NCBI GenBank assembly: GCA_902465105.1
Contig: CABQLM010000001.1
Coordinates: 82,702 to 146,701 of the forward strand
Length of the DNA: 64,000 nt
Source of the DNA: an uncultured Collinsella sp.
GTDB taxonomy: Bacteria; Actinomycetota; Coriobacteriia; Coriobacteriales; Coriobacteriaceae
Direction of reading: 5' to 3'
Numbering within the stretch: the stretch's first letter is position 1; each line of letters begins with the position of its first letter. The notes under the pieces were generated by a model. That model worked only from the letters and a program-made list of their open reading frames with translations, was not told where the DNA came from and searched no databases. Positions 49,571 through 57,901 of this stretch are shown in pieces. The position numbers and the translations under genes were made by a program.

Positions 49571-50680
49571 ATGGCGGTAACAATCGGTCAGTGCAACAAG
49601 CCGACAAAAGAGCAGTTAGCGGCTTCCGTGATCCTTGCGGGCGCCTCGGCGTTGCGTATGATTCGAGCCGAGCGCCGGCAGATGGGCTACATCGGCTGGA
49701 AGGATCTTGAGCCCGAGGAGGAGCGCCGCGTGCTGTGTACGTCATCGCCTTCGGCCGAGGATATCTATCTTTCCGATTTGGTGCGAATTGGAGCCAAAAG
49801 TGGCGAGGTGCAAGAAGATCTGCGCTTGCTGGCGGGATCTGCGGCGCAGCGCCGCCGCATGCCTGGCGTGGACTGGTCCGTGTGTTCCGAGTTGCCTGCC
49901 GGCTCGATTCTAGAGGTGGAACCGGGGGTGTACAGCCTATCTCCCGAGGCCCTTTGCGTAGCCGTCGCCCGCGAGGTCGGCTGTATCCAGGCGTTTGCCC
50001 TGGCCCAGGAACTGTGTTCCAAGATTTCACTGAGCGATTGCGGGAAGTATCTGCCTCCCTACACCTCGCCTGTTGCGAATAGGCTTGCAAAGGACAAGGG
50101 CCAACCGGCAGACGTGGGCTATTTTGAAGTCGAGCCGGTGCTGACGCCCGATTGCCTGGCAGGTTATCTTGCGGCATGCAAGGGGAATGTGGCCAAACAG
50201 CTGCTGCGCCTGTGTCCCTACCTGTCAGAAAACCTGCGCTCGCCCATGGAGTGCATCATGCTCGCTCTGTTTTCGCTTCCGTTTTCCTATGGTGGATTTG
50301 CCTGCGGTCCCTTTGAGACCGACTACAAGATCGAGTTCGATGACCGCGCGCAGGCAATCTCGGGGATGCCGCATGCAGTTTGCGATGCGTATCAGGAAGC
50401 AGCCCGGTTTGACCTGGAATACAACGGTGAGCTGGGCCATTCCTCCCGGAGGGGACGTATCCATGATGAAAAACGCAATACGGGCTTGATTACTATGGGA
50501 ATCGAGGTCGCCACGGTCAACAACGAAATGCTCTGCGACATGGAAGCGATGGAAGCGCTCGCATGGCGCATTTACCAACGCATGGGTAAGCGATATCAGA
50601 ATCGCGTAGAGGCTCGTCGAAAGAGGCAAGATGCTCTGCTGAATACGCTCCGAGCGTGCTTTGGGCTCAAGCCGGCGTAA
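49571..50680 (+). CDS. Unknown protein with nuclease-like C-terminal domain
   Basis: 369 residues. No named family, but the architecture resembles a group of Coriobacterial hypothetical proteins I have seen before. The N-terminal and middle parts include SPMECIMLALFSLPFSYGGFACG (about 220-242). The C-terminal segment has FDLEYNGELGHSSRRGR, then DEKRNTGLITMGIEVATVN. The order D/E-x-E-x-NG, H, D-x2-R and a strand with a G-hydrophobic turn is that of Vsr/DUF559-like PD-(D/E)XK nuclease folds. Nuclease activity is an inference. ATG 49571 is used; GTG 49562 is possible. It begins 11 bp after comF. Confidence 0.6.
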   Translation: MAVTIGQCNKPTKEQLAASVILAGASALRMIRAERRQMGYIGWKDLEPEEERRVLCTSSPSAEDIYLSDLVRIGAKSGEVQEDLRLLAGSAAQRRRMPGVDWSVCSELPAGSILEVEPGVYSLSPEALCVAVAREVGCIQAFALAQELCSKISLSDCGKYLPPYTSPVANRLAKDKGQPADVGYFEVEPVLTPDCLAGYLAACKGNVAKQLLRLCPYLSENLRSPMECIMLALFSLPFSYGGFACGPFETDYKIEFDDRAQAISGMPHAVCDAYQEAARFDLEYNGELGHSSRRGRIHDEKRNTGLITMGIEVATVNNEMLCDMEAMEALAWRIYQRMGKRYQNRVEARRKRQDALLNTLRACFGLKPA

Positions 50681-50715
50681 AACTATGGCTTTATAGGGGG
50701 TCTGTTTATATGTCC

Positions 50716-50931
50716 TGTGCAAATAACGGCAAATATGAGTACTGTTACTAGATTGGTGGCAGCAAAAACAAAGAAACTTGGGCCGAAAATCTGGATTCAT
50801 TGAAGAGATAATAAATGAATGTGGAATATCTTGGCGTCAAGCAGGCTGTGCGGAACTCAAAAAGGGCCCGTGGAGCGGAAAACGCTGCTACTAAATTGGT
50901 AACAGTACTCATATTTGCCGTTTTTTGCACA
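50716..50931. repeat. 216-bp palindromic element, family G
   Basis: 48-bp arms (50716-50763 and 50884-50931). The outer 33 bp (starting TGTGCAAATAACGGCAAATA) match with one difference and the inner part is degenerate. The 120-bp centre is AT-rich compared with the genes. No copy elsewhere in the window. MITE-like in size and structure. Confidence 0.88.
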
Positions 50932-50951
50932 CGACACCCTGAGACGGGTGC

Positions 50952-50980
50952 CCCGGAGCTCCCCGTAGGGGAGCTCCGGG
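50952..50980. repeat. Very stable 13-bp hairpin
   Basis: CCCGGAGCTCCCC-GTA-GGGGAGCTCCGGG, a perfect stem with a 3-nt loop, 20 bp after the family G element. There is no T-run on either strand; the role is unclear. Confidence 0.75.
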
Positions 50981-51059
50981 CTTCATGGGGGCACGAATGG
51001 TTCGCTCCGACCTGCAAAATCTGTGCTCGCGGTGCGAATGGCGCCCCTAACCTTAAGCT

Positions 51060-51410
51060 TTAGCTTTAACTTAGCTATAATGCGCTACGTTCCTGCCAGG
51101 CTGTGGTTGCGGGTGGACGAAATGCCCATCCAAGTCCAAGACAGACGCGGTCAAAGGGATCCACGTAAGCGACCGCGTGCGCGCGGCGCGATCATGGCGC
51201 GTCCTAGATGTAAGCCGCACCGTCCGTTCTACTTTATTTGGGGCAATACCGCCTCGCGGGCGAGCGGGTCAGTCGTGAAGGTGGCTACGGCTTCCCGAGC
51301 AAACGCCCCGGTGCGCAAGTGTGGGGTCAAATACCAGGTCAGCTGGTGGGAACAACCCGATAGCCGCGGTTCCGTGGCTTGCATACGACACAGAAGGCAG
51401 GGTTGTAGAC
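51060..51410 (+). promoter_or_regulatory. Consensus -10 box and about 320-nt leader before the binding lipoprotein gene
   Basis: TATAAT at 51076-51081 is the best -10 match in the window, after a TTTAGC/TTTAAC-rich stretch (51062-51070). Transcription from here would give a leader of over 300 nt before ATG 51411. The leader is GC-rich and has potential stems, but I recognise no riboswitch, T-box, tmRNA, 6S or RNase P motif. A stand-alone small RNA here is equally possible. Confidence 0.4.
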
Positions 51411-52418
51411 ATGGTAAGGGGCAGCTTGATGCATGCGGCTCGGTTGTGGGCTGGGACCGCGGCGGTCATTGCCGTACTAGGCTTGAGCGGATGTGCGCTT
51501 AATCCATTGTCTTCGCTTACAACGCCCACGATCGACCAGATCGAGCGCCAAACCGTCGCCCCTGCAGTGTCGGACGATGCCCTTGTTGCGCCCGGTACCC
51601 TTACGGTTGCTCTTGATACCTCGGACACCCCGCAAGCCATGCAGGACGCCGATGGCAATCTTACGGGCTATGCGGTCGATGTCGCCCGTGCCCTTGCGTG
51701 CCGTATGGGCCTCAAGGTCACTTTTGTTGACGCCTCTTCGGTGGATTCCTCGCTCAGTGACGGACAGGCCGATATTTACATCGGGGACGTCCGCTCTTCT
51801 GATGATGGAATCAGCTCGCTTGGTGCCTGTCTGTATGATGCTGCCGCCGTATTTGGCAAGACCGGCGACGGCAAGGCGCTGGATGTTTCGGTCGAAACAC
51901 TTAGAACTTCTACCTTGGGCGTTCAGACGTCATCGGCTTCGCAGGAGGCGCTGGCCAAGCAGAGCATCACTGCCGATCAAAAGACCTTCTCCAACGTTAA
52001 TGAGTGCTTCAAGGCCCTCGAGTCCGGTGAGGTCGATTATGTGGTTTGCGACTCGACTGCCGGAGGTTACCTCGCGCGACTTATAAACCAGATTTCCTAT
52101 GCTGGCACGCTCGAGAACCCCTCGACGTTCGAGGTCGCAGGCCTTGCGTCCAATGATGAGCTCTGTCGCGCCGTCAGCGAGGCACTCGATGACATCACGG
52201 TTGACGGCACGCTTGAGGCCGTTCATTCCTTTTGGTATGGCCAAATGCCCTATGACCTTTCCGACACGGTAATCTCGGGCGTCGATACAAAGACGTCTTC
52301 TACCAAGTCCAGCGAGGACAAGCCGGCCGATGCCGAAGGCGGGTCTTCGAATGATGCGCCTTCCAGGCAAGAGGGCACCATCACCGACGACGATATCAAC
52401 AAGCTCAATACTATGTAG
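51411..52418 (+). CDS. ABC-type substrate-binding lipoprotein (family 3, amino-acid type)
   Basis: 335 residues. A lipoprotein signal peptide ends in the lipobox LGLSGC (Cys about residue 29), so the protein should be anchored outside the membrane. The SBP_bac_3 pattern follows: LTVALDTSDTPQAMQDADGNLTGYAVDVARALACRMG, then DGQADIYIGDV and a second lobe with ALESGEVDYVVCDS. Tail Ser/Asp/Glu-rich (about 290-335). No permease or ATPase gene is adjacent, so it is an orphan binding protein or serves a distant transporter. The start may also be ATG 51429, which has AAGGGG at good spacing. Confidence 0.85.
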   Translation: MVRGSLMHAARLWAGTAAVIAVLGLSGCALNPLSSLTTPTIDQIERQTVAPAVSDDALVAPGTLTVALDTSDTPQAMQDADGNLTGYAVDVARALACRMGLKVTFVDASSVDSSLSDGQADIYIGDVRSSDDGISSLGACLYDAAAVFGKTGDGKALDVSVETLRTSTLGVQTSSASQEALAKQSITADQKTFSNVNECFKALESGEVDYVVCDSTAGGYLARLINQISYAGTLENPSTFEVAGLASNDELCRAVSEALDDITVDGTLEAVHSFWYGQMPYDLSDTVISGVDTKTSSTKSSEDKPADAEGGSSNDAPSRQEGTITDDDINKLNTM

Positions 52419-52484
52419 TTATTGCTAGGGGTGCCGATCCCGCTGCAGTGGTTTAGGGGCGCCTTCACGGTTTCGACACGCATT

Positions 52485-52520
52485 ACCGGACCTTTCCAGT
52501 TGAAAGGTCCGGTTCTTTTT
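52485..52520 (+). terminator. Terminator after the binding lipoprotein gene
   Basis: ACCGGACCTTTC and GAAAGGTCCGGT pair perfectly over CAGTT, followed by TCTTTTTT. Confidence 0.93.
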
Positions 52521-52590
52521 TATAGAGAGAAAGTGCAGGTGAAAAGCCTTTTCTGGAGGAATTTCTGTAACCTTCGTCGCGCGCCTATAG

Positions 52591-52614
52591 CGCACTTTTC
52601 CACAGAAAAGTGCG
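52591..52614. repeat. Perfect 10-bp hairpin upstream of hpf
   Basis: CGCACTTTTC-CACA-GAAAAGTGCG, about 120 bp before the hpf start, in the otherwise gene-free stretch 52521-52735. It may be a binding site or the base of a leader structure. Confidence 0.55.
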
Positions 52615-52735
52615 ACTCTTCGGTATTCGGTATCAAGCAATCGTTATTCGGGTCTTTGAGAATCCGCGTGATTAAATACACAGCAATGGGTACATAGCCA
52701 GTACAGTTAGTCCCCGAGGCAGATTGGAGCCACGT

Positions 52736-53320
52736 ATGGATATCAAGGTTTCTGGACGCAAGACGACGGTAACCGATGCTCTGCGTGCGCATGTGGATGA
52801 GAAGATCGGCGAGGCGCTTAAGGTTTTCGATATCGAGCCCATGACGGCCGACGTTGTGCTTCGTTACGAGAAGAACCCCTCGAACCCCAACCCCGCGATT
52901 GTCGAGGTTACCGTTCGCGCCCGCGGTTCCGTGATTCGCGTTGCCGAGCACGGTGCGGACATGTATGCCGCAATCGATCTTTCTGCTGACAAGGTCACCC
53001 GCCAGCTGCGTAAGTTCAAGACCAAGGTCGTGGACAATCGTCAGGGTGGCGCCAGCGCCGCTGAGGTCGCGCCGGTCGAGCGCGTCGAGGATCTGGCCGA
53101 CCTGCTGCTGCCCGAGGAGGACGACGACCTGCTCGTCCGCGAGAAGGTCATCGATGTCACCCCGATGACTGAGGAGCAGGCGCTGGTGCAGACCGATCTG
53201 CTCGGCCACGACTTCTACGTGTTCGAGAACGCGACGACTGGCCTCATCAATGTGGTGTATCACCGTAAGAATGGTGGATATGGCATCATCAAGCCCCGCA
53301 TCGAAACACTTGACGAGTAA
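52736..53320 (+). CDS. hpf: Long-form ribosome hibernation promoting factor
   Basis: 194 residues, the long form. The N-terminal HPF/YfiA domain (about 1-100: MDIKVSGRKTTVTDALRAHV, ADVVLRYEKNP, RGSVIRVAEHGADMYAAID) occupies the ribosomal tRNA and mRNA channel. An acidic linker with PEEDDDLLVRE leads to the C-terminal dimerisation domain (about 140-194: ALVQTDLLGHDFYVFENA, VVYHRKNGGYGII) that joins two ribosomes into 100S particles. Start ATG 52736 after TTGGAG. Expected to be induced on starvation; the regulator is not evident. Confidence 0.96.
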   Translation: MDIKVSGRKTTVTDALRAHVDEKIGEALKVFDIEPMTADVVLRYEKNPSNPNPAIVEVTVRARGSVIRVAEHGADMYAAIDLSADKVTRQLRKFKTKVVDNRQGGASAAEVAPVERVEDLADLLLPEEDDDLLVREKVIDVTPMTEEQALVQTDLLGHDFYVFENATTGLINVVYHRKNGGYGIIKPRIETLDE

Positions 53321-53349
53321 AATACGTTAACTTGCATGAGTTAACGGTT

Positions 53350-53382
53350 GGCGGCCATCCCATGCGGGTGGCCGCCTTTTTT
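53350..53382 (+). terminator. Terminator after hpf
   Basis: GGCGGCCA pairs with TGGCCGCC across TCCCATGCGGG, followed by TTTTTT. Confidence 0.92.
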
Positions 53383-53399
53383 ACGTAAGGAGCGCTTTG

Positions 53400-54353
53400 A
53401 TGGACAAGGCCGCATCCGCCGGTCATTCGGACCGTTGCCGCATCGTCGTCGATACCTGCTGCGACTTTAGCCCCGAGGTTGCCGCGAACCTCGATGTCGA
53501 TATCCTGGGCTTCCCCTTTATTATCGATGGCGAGGAGCGGACGGACGATATCTGGTCGACCATGACCCCCAAGGAGTTCTACGACCGTATGCGTGCCGGC
53601 GCCCGCGTGTCTACCTCCGCTGTATCGCTCGGTCGCTATATCGAGTTCTTTACCGAGTGCGCCAAAGAAGGCACGCCCACGGTCTACCTGTGCTTTACCT
53701 CGGCGCTGTCATCGAGTTACAACTCTGCATGCCAGGCGGCAGATGCCGTGCGTGCCGAGTATCCCGATTTTGAGCTGTACGTGGTCGACAACGCTCTGCC
53801 CTGTGCGACCGGCGAGCTCTTGGCGCTCGAGGCCGTCCGCCAACGCTCGGCGGGACTCACCGCCAAGCAGCTGGTCGACTGGGCAAACGAGGCCAAGACC
53901 TATGTCCACGGCTACTTTACGCTCGAGAGCTTCGACGCGCTGGCTGCCGGCGGCCGCATTCCGCCCGCGGCGGCACAGCTCACGGCAAAGCTCGACGTCA
54001 AACCCGAGCTGTCCTACGACCTGGCCGGCTCGCTGTCGCTGATCGGCGTCAACCGCGGCCGCAAGAAGGCGCTCAAGTCCATTCTCAAGTCGTTCCGCGA
54101 GAACTATGTGCCCGATCGCACCATGCCTATTGCCATTATGACTGCCGATGCCGAGAAGGATGGTGACTGGCTCGAGGCCGCCGTTCGCAAGGAGGAGGGT
54201 TGCGCCGACGTCACGATTATCCGCAGTTCCGTCGGTCCTACCATCGGAACTGCGGATGGGCCCGGCATGGTGGCACTTGCGTTTTGGGGCAAGAACCGCG
54301 CCGAGAAAGCCTCGCTTTCCGACCGCATCGCGCGTCGTGTGCGCGGTGAGTAG
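53400..54353 (+). CDS. DegV-family fatty-acid-binding protein
   Basis: 317 residues. DegV fold: IVVDTCCDFSPEV at the N-terminus, STSAVSLGRYIEFF, CLCFTSALSSSYNSACQAAD-like loop (YLCFTSALSSSYNSA), VVDNALPCATGELL, the LAAGGRIPPAAA region, and the C-terminal VGPTIGTADGPGMVALAF. Family members (FakB) bind fatty acids and present them to the kinase FakA. No fakA is adjacent. Start ATG 53400 after AAGGAG; the TTG just before is unlikely. Confidence 0.92.
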   Translation: MDKAASAGHSDRCRIVVDTCCDFSPEVAANLDVDILGFPFIIDGEERTDDIWSTMTPKEFYDRMRAGARVSTSAVSLGRYIEFFTECAKEGTPTVYLCFTSALSSSYNSACQAADAVRAEYPDFELYVVDNALPCATGELLALEAVRQRSAGLTAKQLVDWANEAKTYVHGYFTLESFDALAAGGRIPPAAAQLTAKLDVKPELSYDLAGSLSLIGVNRGRKKALKSILKSFRENYVPDRTMPIAIMTADAEKDGDWLEAAVRKEEGCADVTIIRSSVGPTIGTADGPGMVALAFWGKNRAEKASLSDRIARRVRGE

Positions 54354-54445
54354 ACAGGCGCTACGACCGCAAGCGCCCCGCAGCCCAAGCGCTGGCGCTG
54401 AGTATTCAACCTGGTAACAACACCCAACCCAAAAGGAAAGGTTTC

Positions 54446-55525
54446 ATGGCAAACAAGCTCTCCGTCGCATTTATCGGCACCGGAATCATGGGTGCCCCCA
54501 TCGCCGGCCACATCCTGGACGCCGGCTATCCCATTACGGTCAACAACCGTACCAAGTCCAAGGCCGCAGCGCTCGTCGAGCGTGGTGCCGTTTGGGTCGA
54601 TACGCCGGCCGAGGCTGTGGCGAACGCCGATGTCGTCTTTACCATGGTCGGCTATCCCTCCGAGGTCGAGGAACTCTATCTGGCGGGCGAGGGCTTGCTG
54701 GCCTGCACCAAGCCTGGCGCGGTCCTGATTGACCTCACCACGAGCTCGCCCGAGTTAGCGCGTGACATTGCCGAGGCTGCCCAGGTCTCCGGTCGCATGG
54801 CGTTTGACTGCCCCGTCACCGGCGGCGAGTCGGGTGCTATCGCCGGCACGCTCACCGCCATCGTGGGCGCCACCGAGCATGACATCGCTCCGGTCCGTGA
54901 CATCCTTGCTACCTTTGCGGCCAACATTTGCTGCTTTGATGGCGCCGGCAAGGGCCAGGCCGCCAAGCTCGCCAACCAGGTGTCGCTGGGCGCCTGCATG
55001 GTCGGTATGGCCGATGCGCTGGCATTTGCCGAGCTTAGCGGCCTAGACCTGGAAAAGACCCGTCAGATGATTCTGGGCGGCACCGGCAAGTCCGGCGCCA
55101 TGGAGAGCCTTGCCCCCAAGGCGCTCGACGGTGACTACAAGCCCGGTTTTATGGTCGAGCACTTCATTAAGGACCTGCGTCTGGCCCTTGCATACGCCGA
55201 CGACCGCGAGCTCGCGCTGCCCGGTGCCGACGTGGCCTTTACGCTCTATGACATGCTCGACGCCATTGGTGGTGCCAAGCTGGGCACCCAGGCCATTACG
55301 GTCCTCTACAAGGAGGAGGCCGACGCCATTGCCGCCGGTCTGGACTGGTCGCAGTATCGTCCCGAGGAACACGGTGCCCACGAGGACGGCTGCGGTTGCG
55401 GCGAGCACGGCGACGACCACGAGTGCGGTTGCGGCCATCACCATGGCGAAGACCACGAGTGCTGCGGCGGTCACGGCCACGATGACGGCCACGAGTGCTG
55501 CTGCGGCCATCATCACGAGGAGTAG
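54446..55525 (+). CDS. 3-hydroxyisobutyrate dehydrogenase-like NAD(P) oxidoreductase with Cys/His-rich tail
   Basis: 359 residues. The core (1-305) is a beta-hydroxyacid dehydrogenase: FIGTGIMGAPIAGHILDAGY (Rossmann loop), DCPVTGGESGAIAGTLT, GAGKGQAAKLANQV (catalytic Lys region) and KDLRLALAYADDREL. Relatives reduce tartronate semialdehyde, succinic semialdehyde or methylmalonate semialdehyde; the substrate here is open. The last 53 residues hold 14 His and 9 Cys in repeats such as CGCGHHHGEDHECCGG. Tails like this bind nickel or zinc in SlyD, HypB and some metallochaperones and are not normal in this family. AAAGGAAAGG precedes the ATG. The next gene starts 5 bp on. Confidence 0.9.
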   Translation: MANKLSVAFIGTGIMGAPIAGHILDAGYPITVNNRTKSKAAALVERGAVWVDTPAEAVANADVVFTMVGYPSEVEELYLAGEGLLACTKPGAVLIDLTTSSPELARDIAEAAQVSGRMAFDCPVTGGESGAIAGTLTAIVGATEHDIAPVRDILATFAANICCFDGAGKGQAAKLANQVSLGACMVGMADALAFAELSGLDLEKTRQMILGGTGKSGAMESLAPKALDGDYKPGFMVEHFIKDLRLALAYADDRELALPGADVAFTLYDMLDAIGGAKLGTQAITVLYKEEADAIAAGLDWSQYRPEEHGAHEDGCGCGEHGDDHECGCGHHHGEDHECCGGHGHDDGHECCCGHHHEE

Positions 55526-55530
55526 CGCCC

Positions 55531-55959
55531 ATGAGCTGGACGTTCGTGGCGCTCGCGCTGGTGCTTTTTATCTTTGCGATCTACATTGGCTTTTTGTGCG
55601 GCCAGTGGGCCTGCGAAAAGCGCGTCATCACTAAGCGCGACTACTGGATCGCCAACTTTGCAGGTGCGGCAGCGGTCGTCCTGCTGACCTGGGTGTTTTC
55701 GCTGTTCCCGCTGGTGCAATTTGCGCCGATCGGCTGGCTCGGCGGCTTTATCGCCGGCCTTAAGATGAGCTTTGGCGAGTCCGTTGGCCCGTGGCGCAAG
55801 CACGATGAGGTCTTTAACGTCAACAAGGCCCATCGCGCTGCCGCCGATGCGGGCGACGCCGAGGAGCGCCGCCGCGCGCGTCGCAACGGCGCGGCCGACC
55901 GACAGCTTATCTCGGTCACCGATGACAGCAAGGGTGCTGGCAAGCACGCTAAGAAATAG
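55531..55959 (+). CDS. Small membrane protein, unknown
   Basis: 142 residues. Two membrane helices (about 4-26, FVALALVLFIFAIYIGFLCG, and 42-62) with an amphipathic segment (LGGFIAGLKMSFGESVGPWRKHDE). A soluble, Arg/Ala/Lys-rich C-terminus (about 100-142) is likely cytoplasmic. No family recognised. GAGGAG overlaps the end of the dehydrogenase tail, so translation may be coupled. The HEAT-like gene follows after 15 bp. Confidence 0.7.
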   Translation: MSWTFVALALVLFIFAIYIGFLCGQWACEKRVITKRDYWIANFAGAAAVVLLTWVFSLFPLVQFAPIGWLGGFIAGLKMSFGESVGPWRKHDEVFNVNKAHRAAADAGDAEERRRARRNGAADRQLISVTDDSKGAGKHAKK

Positions 55960-55974
55960 TAAGAAGAGGTAACT

Positions 55975-56673
55975 ATGGCAGAAAACAAAGACGAACAGCT
56001 TACCGACGAGGAGCTGGCACAGCTTCAGCTGGCAGAAGAGAGCGAGAACGCCGTCGACCGCTTGGTACAGGAGCTTGGCTGCCTCACGCGCCGCATCCGC
56101 CAGTTTGCCGCTCGCGTGCTGCACCTGCTTGCCGAGCGCGATCCCCAGCGTGTCGTGCCCTGCGTGCCTGCGCTGATTGAGGCGCTCGATCGCCCCGAGG
56201 CTCAGACCCGCTGGGAGGCCCTTGATGCCCTGGCGGCGCTTGCGTCCATCTGTCCCGAGCAGATGGAAGATGCTTTTGAGGGCGCCGAGACCGCGCTCTT
56301 CGATGAGCTCTCTTCCACGCTGCGCTATGCGGCTTTCCACATGCTGTGCGTCTGGGGTTCCACGAGCGTCGACCGTTCGCGCGAGGCCTGGTCGATTCTG
56401 GACGAAGCCATCCAGTGCTACCACGGCGACCTCGAGTATCGCGATATGCTTGGCTGCCTGTACGAGTTTGGCCAGGGCGAGATTGATGCCGAGATTGCCG
56501 AGAAACTCGCATTGCGCCTTAAGTTCGATGCCGAGAACGGCAAGGGCACTTATCTCAAGGCTCGCTCGTCCGAGATTTGCGAAATGCTTGTTAAACGTTT
56601 TGGTCTGGATCTCTCTAAAAAGAAGAAGCGTGCTAGCGTTAAAAAATCTGACGACGCCGAAGACGAGGAGTAA
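55975..56673 (+). CDS. HEAT-repeat-like protein, unknown
   Basis: 232 residues, all helical. Helix pairs with HEAT-like spacing (LGCLTRRIRQFAARVLHLLAE, VVPCVPALIEALDRPEAQTRW, EALDALAALASICPE) cover about 30-150. The acidic N-terminus and basic-then-acidic C-terminal tail (KKKKRASVKKSDDAEDEE) flank them. HEAT folds are protein-binding scaffolds; no partner is evident. AGAAGAGGT precedes the ATG. It sits 6 bp before the isocitrate dehydrogenase gene. Confidence 0.75.
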   Translation: MAENKDEQLTDEELAQLQLAEESENAVDRLVQELGCLTRRIRQFAARVLHLLAERDPQRVVPCVPALIEALDRPEAQTRWEALDALAALASICPEQMEDAFEGAETALFDELSSTLRYAAFHMLCVWGSTSVDRSREAWSILDEAIQCYHGDLEYRDMLGCLYEFGQGEIDAEIAEKLALRLKFDAENGKGTYLKARSSEICEMLVKRFGLDLSKKKKRASVKKSDDAEDEE

Positions 56674-56679
56674 CAGATT

Positions 56680-57765
56680 ATGGCGCACGATGTAGTCCTG
56701 ATTCCCGGTGACGGTATCGGTCCCGAGATTACACGGGCCATGCGCCGTGTGGTCGAGGCCACCGGTGTCCAGATTAACTGGAATGTCCAGGAGGCCGGTG
56801 CCGGCGTCATGGATGAGTTTGGTACGCCACTGCCCCAGCATGTGCTCGATGCGGTCGCCCAGACCAAGGTTGCCATCAAGGGCCCCATCACCACGCCGGT
56901 CGGCACGGGTTTCCGTAGCGTCAACGTGGCCCTGCGCAAGCACTTCGACCTGTATGCCTGCGTGCGCCCCTGCCTGTCGCAGCCGGGCGACGGCTCGCGT
57001 TTTCGCGACGTTGACCTGGTTATCGTGCGTGAGAACACCGAGGACCTCTATGCTGGCATCGAGTTCGATGAGGGTGCTGCCGAGGTTGAGGAACTCTCGC
57101 GGCTCGTCGAGCGTTCGGGTCAGAAGGCCTTCGCCGCCGATTCCGCAATCTCGATCAAGCCGATCTCTATCGCCAAGAGTCGTCGAATTGTGGAGTACGC
57201 CTTTGAGTATGCCCGCCGCTGTGGGCGCAAAAAGGTGACGGCCGTGCATAAGGCCAACATTATGAAGGCGACCGATGGTCTGTTCCTGCGCGTGGCGCGC
57301 GAGGTGGCAGCAGGCTATCCCGATATCGAGTTCAACGACAAGATCGTCGACGCCACTTGTATGGGTTTGGTCCAGAACCCCAACGACTTCGATGTCCTGG
57401 TGCTGCCCAACCTGTATGGCGATATCGTGAGCGACCTGTGCGCCGGTTTGGTGGGTGGCCTTGGTATGGCCCCTGGCTCCAACATCGGTACCGACTGCGC
57501 CATCTTCGAGGCCACGCACGGCTCTGCGCCCGATATCGCGGGCCAGGATATTGCCAATCCCACGGCTGAGATTCTGTCTGCAGCCATGATGCTCGACCAT
57601 CTGGGTGAGTATCATGCCGCCAGCCGCATTCGCGCCGCAGTTTCTGCCACGCTCGACGAGGGCGAGCATGTTACCGGTGATGTTCGTCGCGCTCAGACGG
57701 GTTCTGTCGATGGGGCTGTAGGAACCCAGGCCTTTGCCGATGCCGTTATCGCTCATTTGGGCTAA
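56680..57765 (+). CDS. icd: Isocitrate/isopropylmalate dehydrogenase family, probable NAD-isocitrate dehydrogenase
   Basis: 361 residues. [11 protein letters not shown] at the N-terminus. The substrate loop [21 protein letters not shown], with Ser-Val-Asn, fits homoisocitrate/isocitrate enzymes of the NAD type rather than LeuB. Also [14 protein letters not shown], the catalytic Lys in [39 protein letters not shown] and [11 protein letters not shown]. It decarboxylates isocitrate to 2-oxoglutarate, a route to glutamate in an anaerobe with a partial TCA cycle. The small size also allows other substrates in the family. AGGAGTAACAG precedes the ATG. Confidence 0.88.
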   Translation: MAHDVVLIPGDGIGPEITRAMRRVVEATGVQINWNVQEAGAGVMDEFGTPLPQHVLDAVAQTKVAIKGPITTPVGTGFRSVNVALRKHFDLYACVRPCLSQPGDGSRFRDVDLVIVRENTEDLYAGIEFDEGAAEVEELSRLVERSGQKAFAADSAISIKPISIAKSRRIVEYAFEYARRCGRKKVTAVHKANIMKATDGLFLRVAREVAAGYPDIEFNDKIVDATCMGLVQNPNDFDVLVLPNLYGDIVSDLCAGLVGGLGMAPGSNIGTDCAIFEATHGSAPDIAGQDIANPTAEILSAAMMLDHLGEYHAASRIRAAVSATLDEGEHVTGDVRRAQTGSVDGAVGTQAFADAVIAHLG

Positions 57766-57901
57766 CGTGGAATACGCCCCCATGTGGCAATTAAACTAAA
57801 ACGCGGCTGAGTGTTTGCGTTTAACCTGAGAATCATGCGCCCGGCAGCGATGTCGGGCGTATCCTATTGCCGACTGTGTTTTCCATCAAGGAGTTACAAC
57901 T

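Noticed and set aside
50748..51017. 89-codon minus-strand open frame inside and after the family G palindrome
   Set aside because: It runs through both arms of the palindrome and the 13-bp hairpin and has no ribosome binding site.
51082..51410. tmRNA, RNase P RNA, 6S RNA or T-box in the long leader
   Set aside because: None of the conserved sequence blocks of these RNAs could be found by eye.
51023..51502. 159-codon plus-strand open frame before the binding lipoprotein gene
   Set aside because: Arg/Cys-rich, no recognisable start site, and it overlaps the certain lipoprotein gene in another frame.
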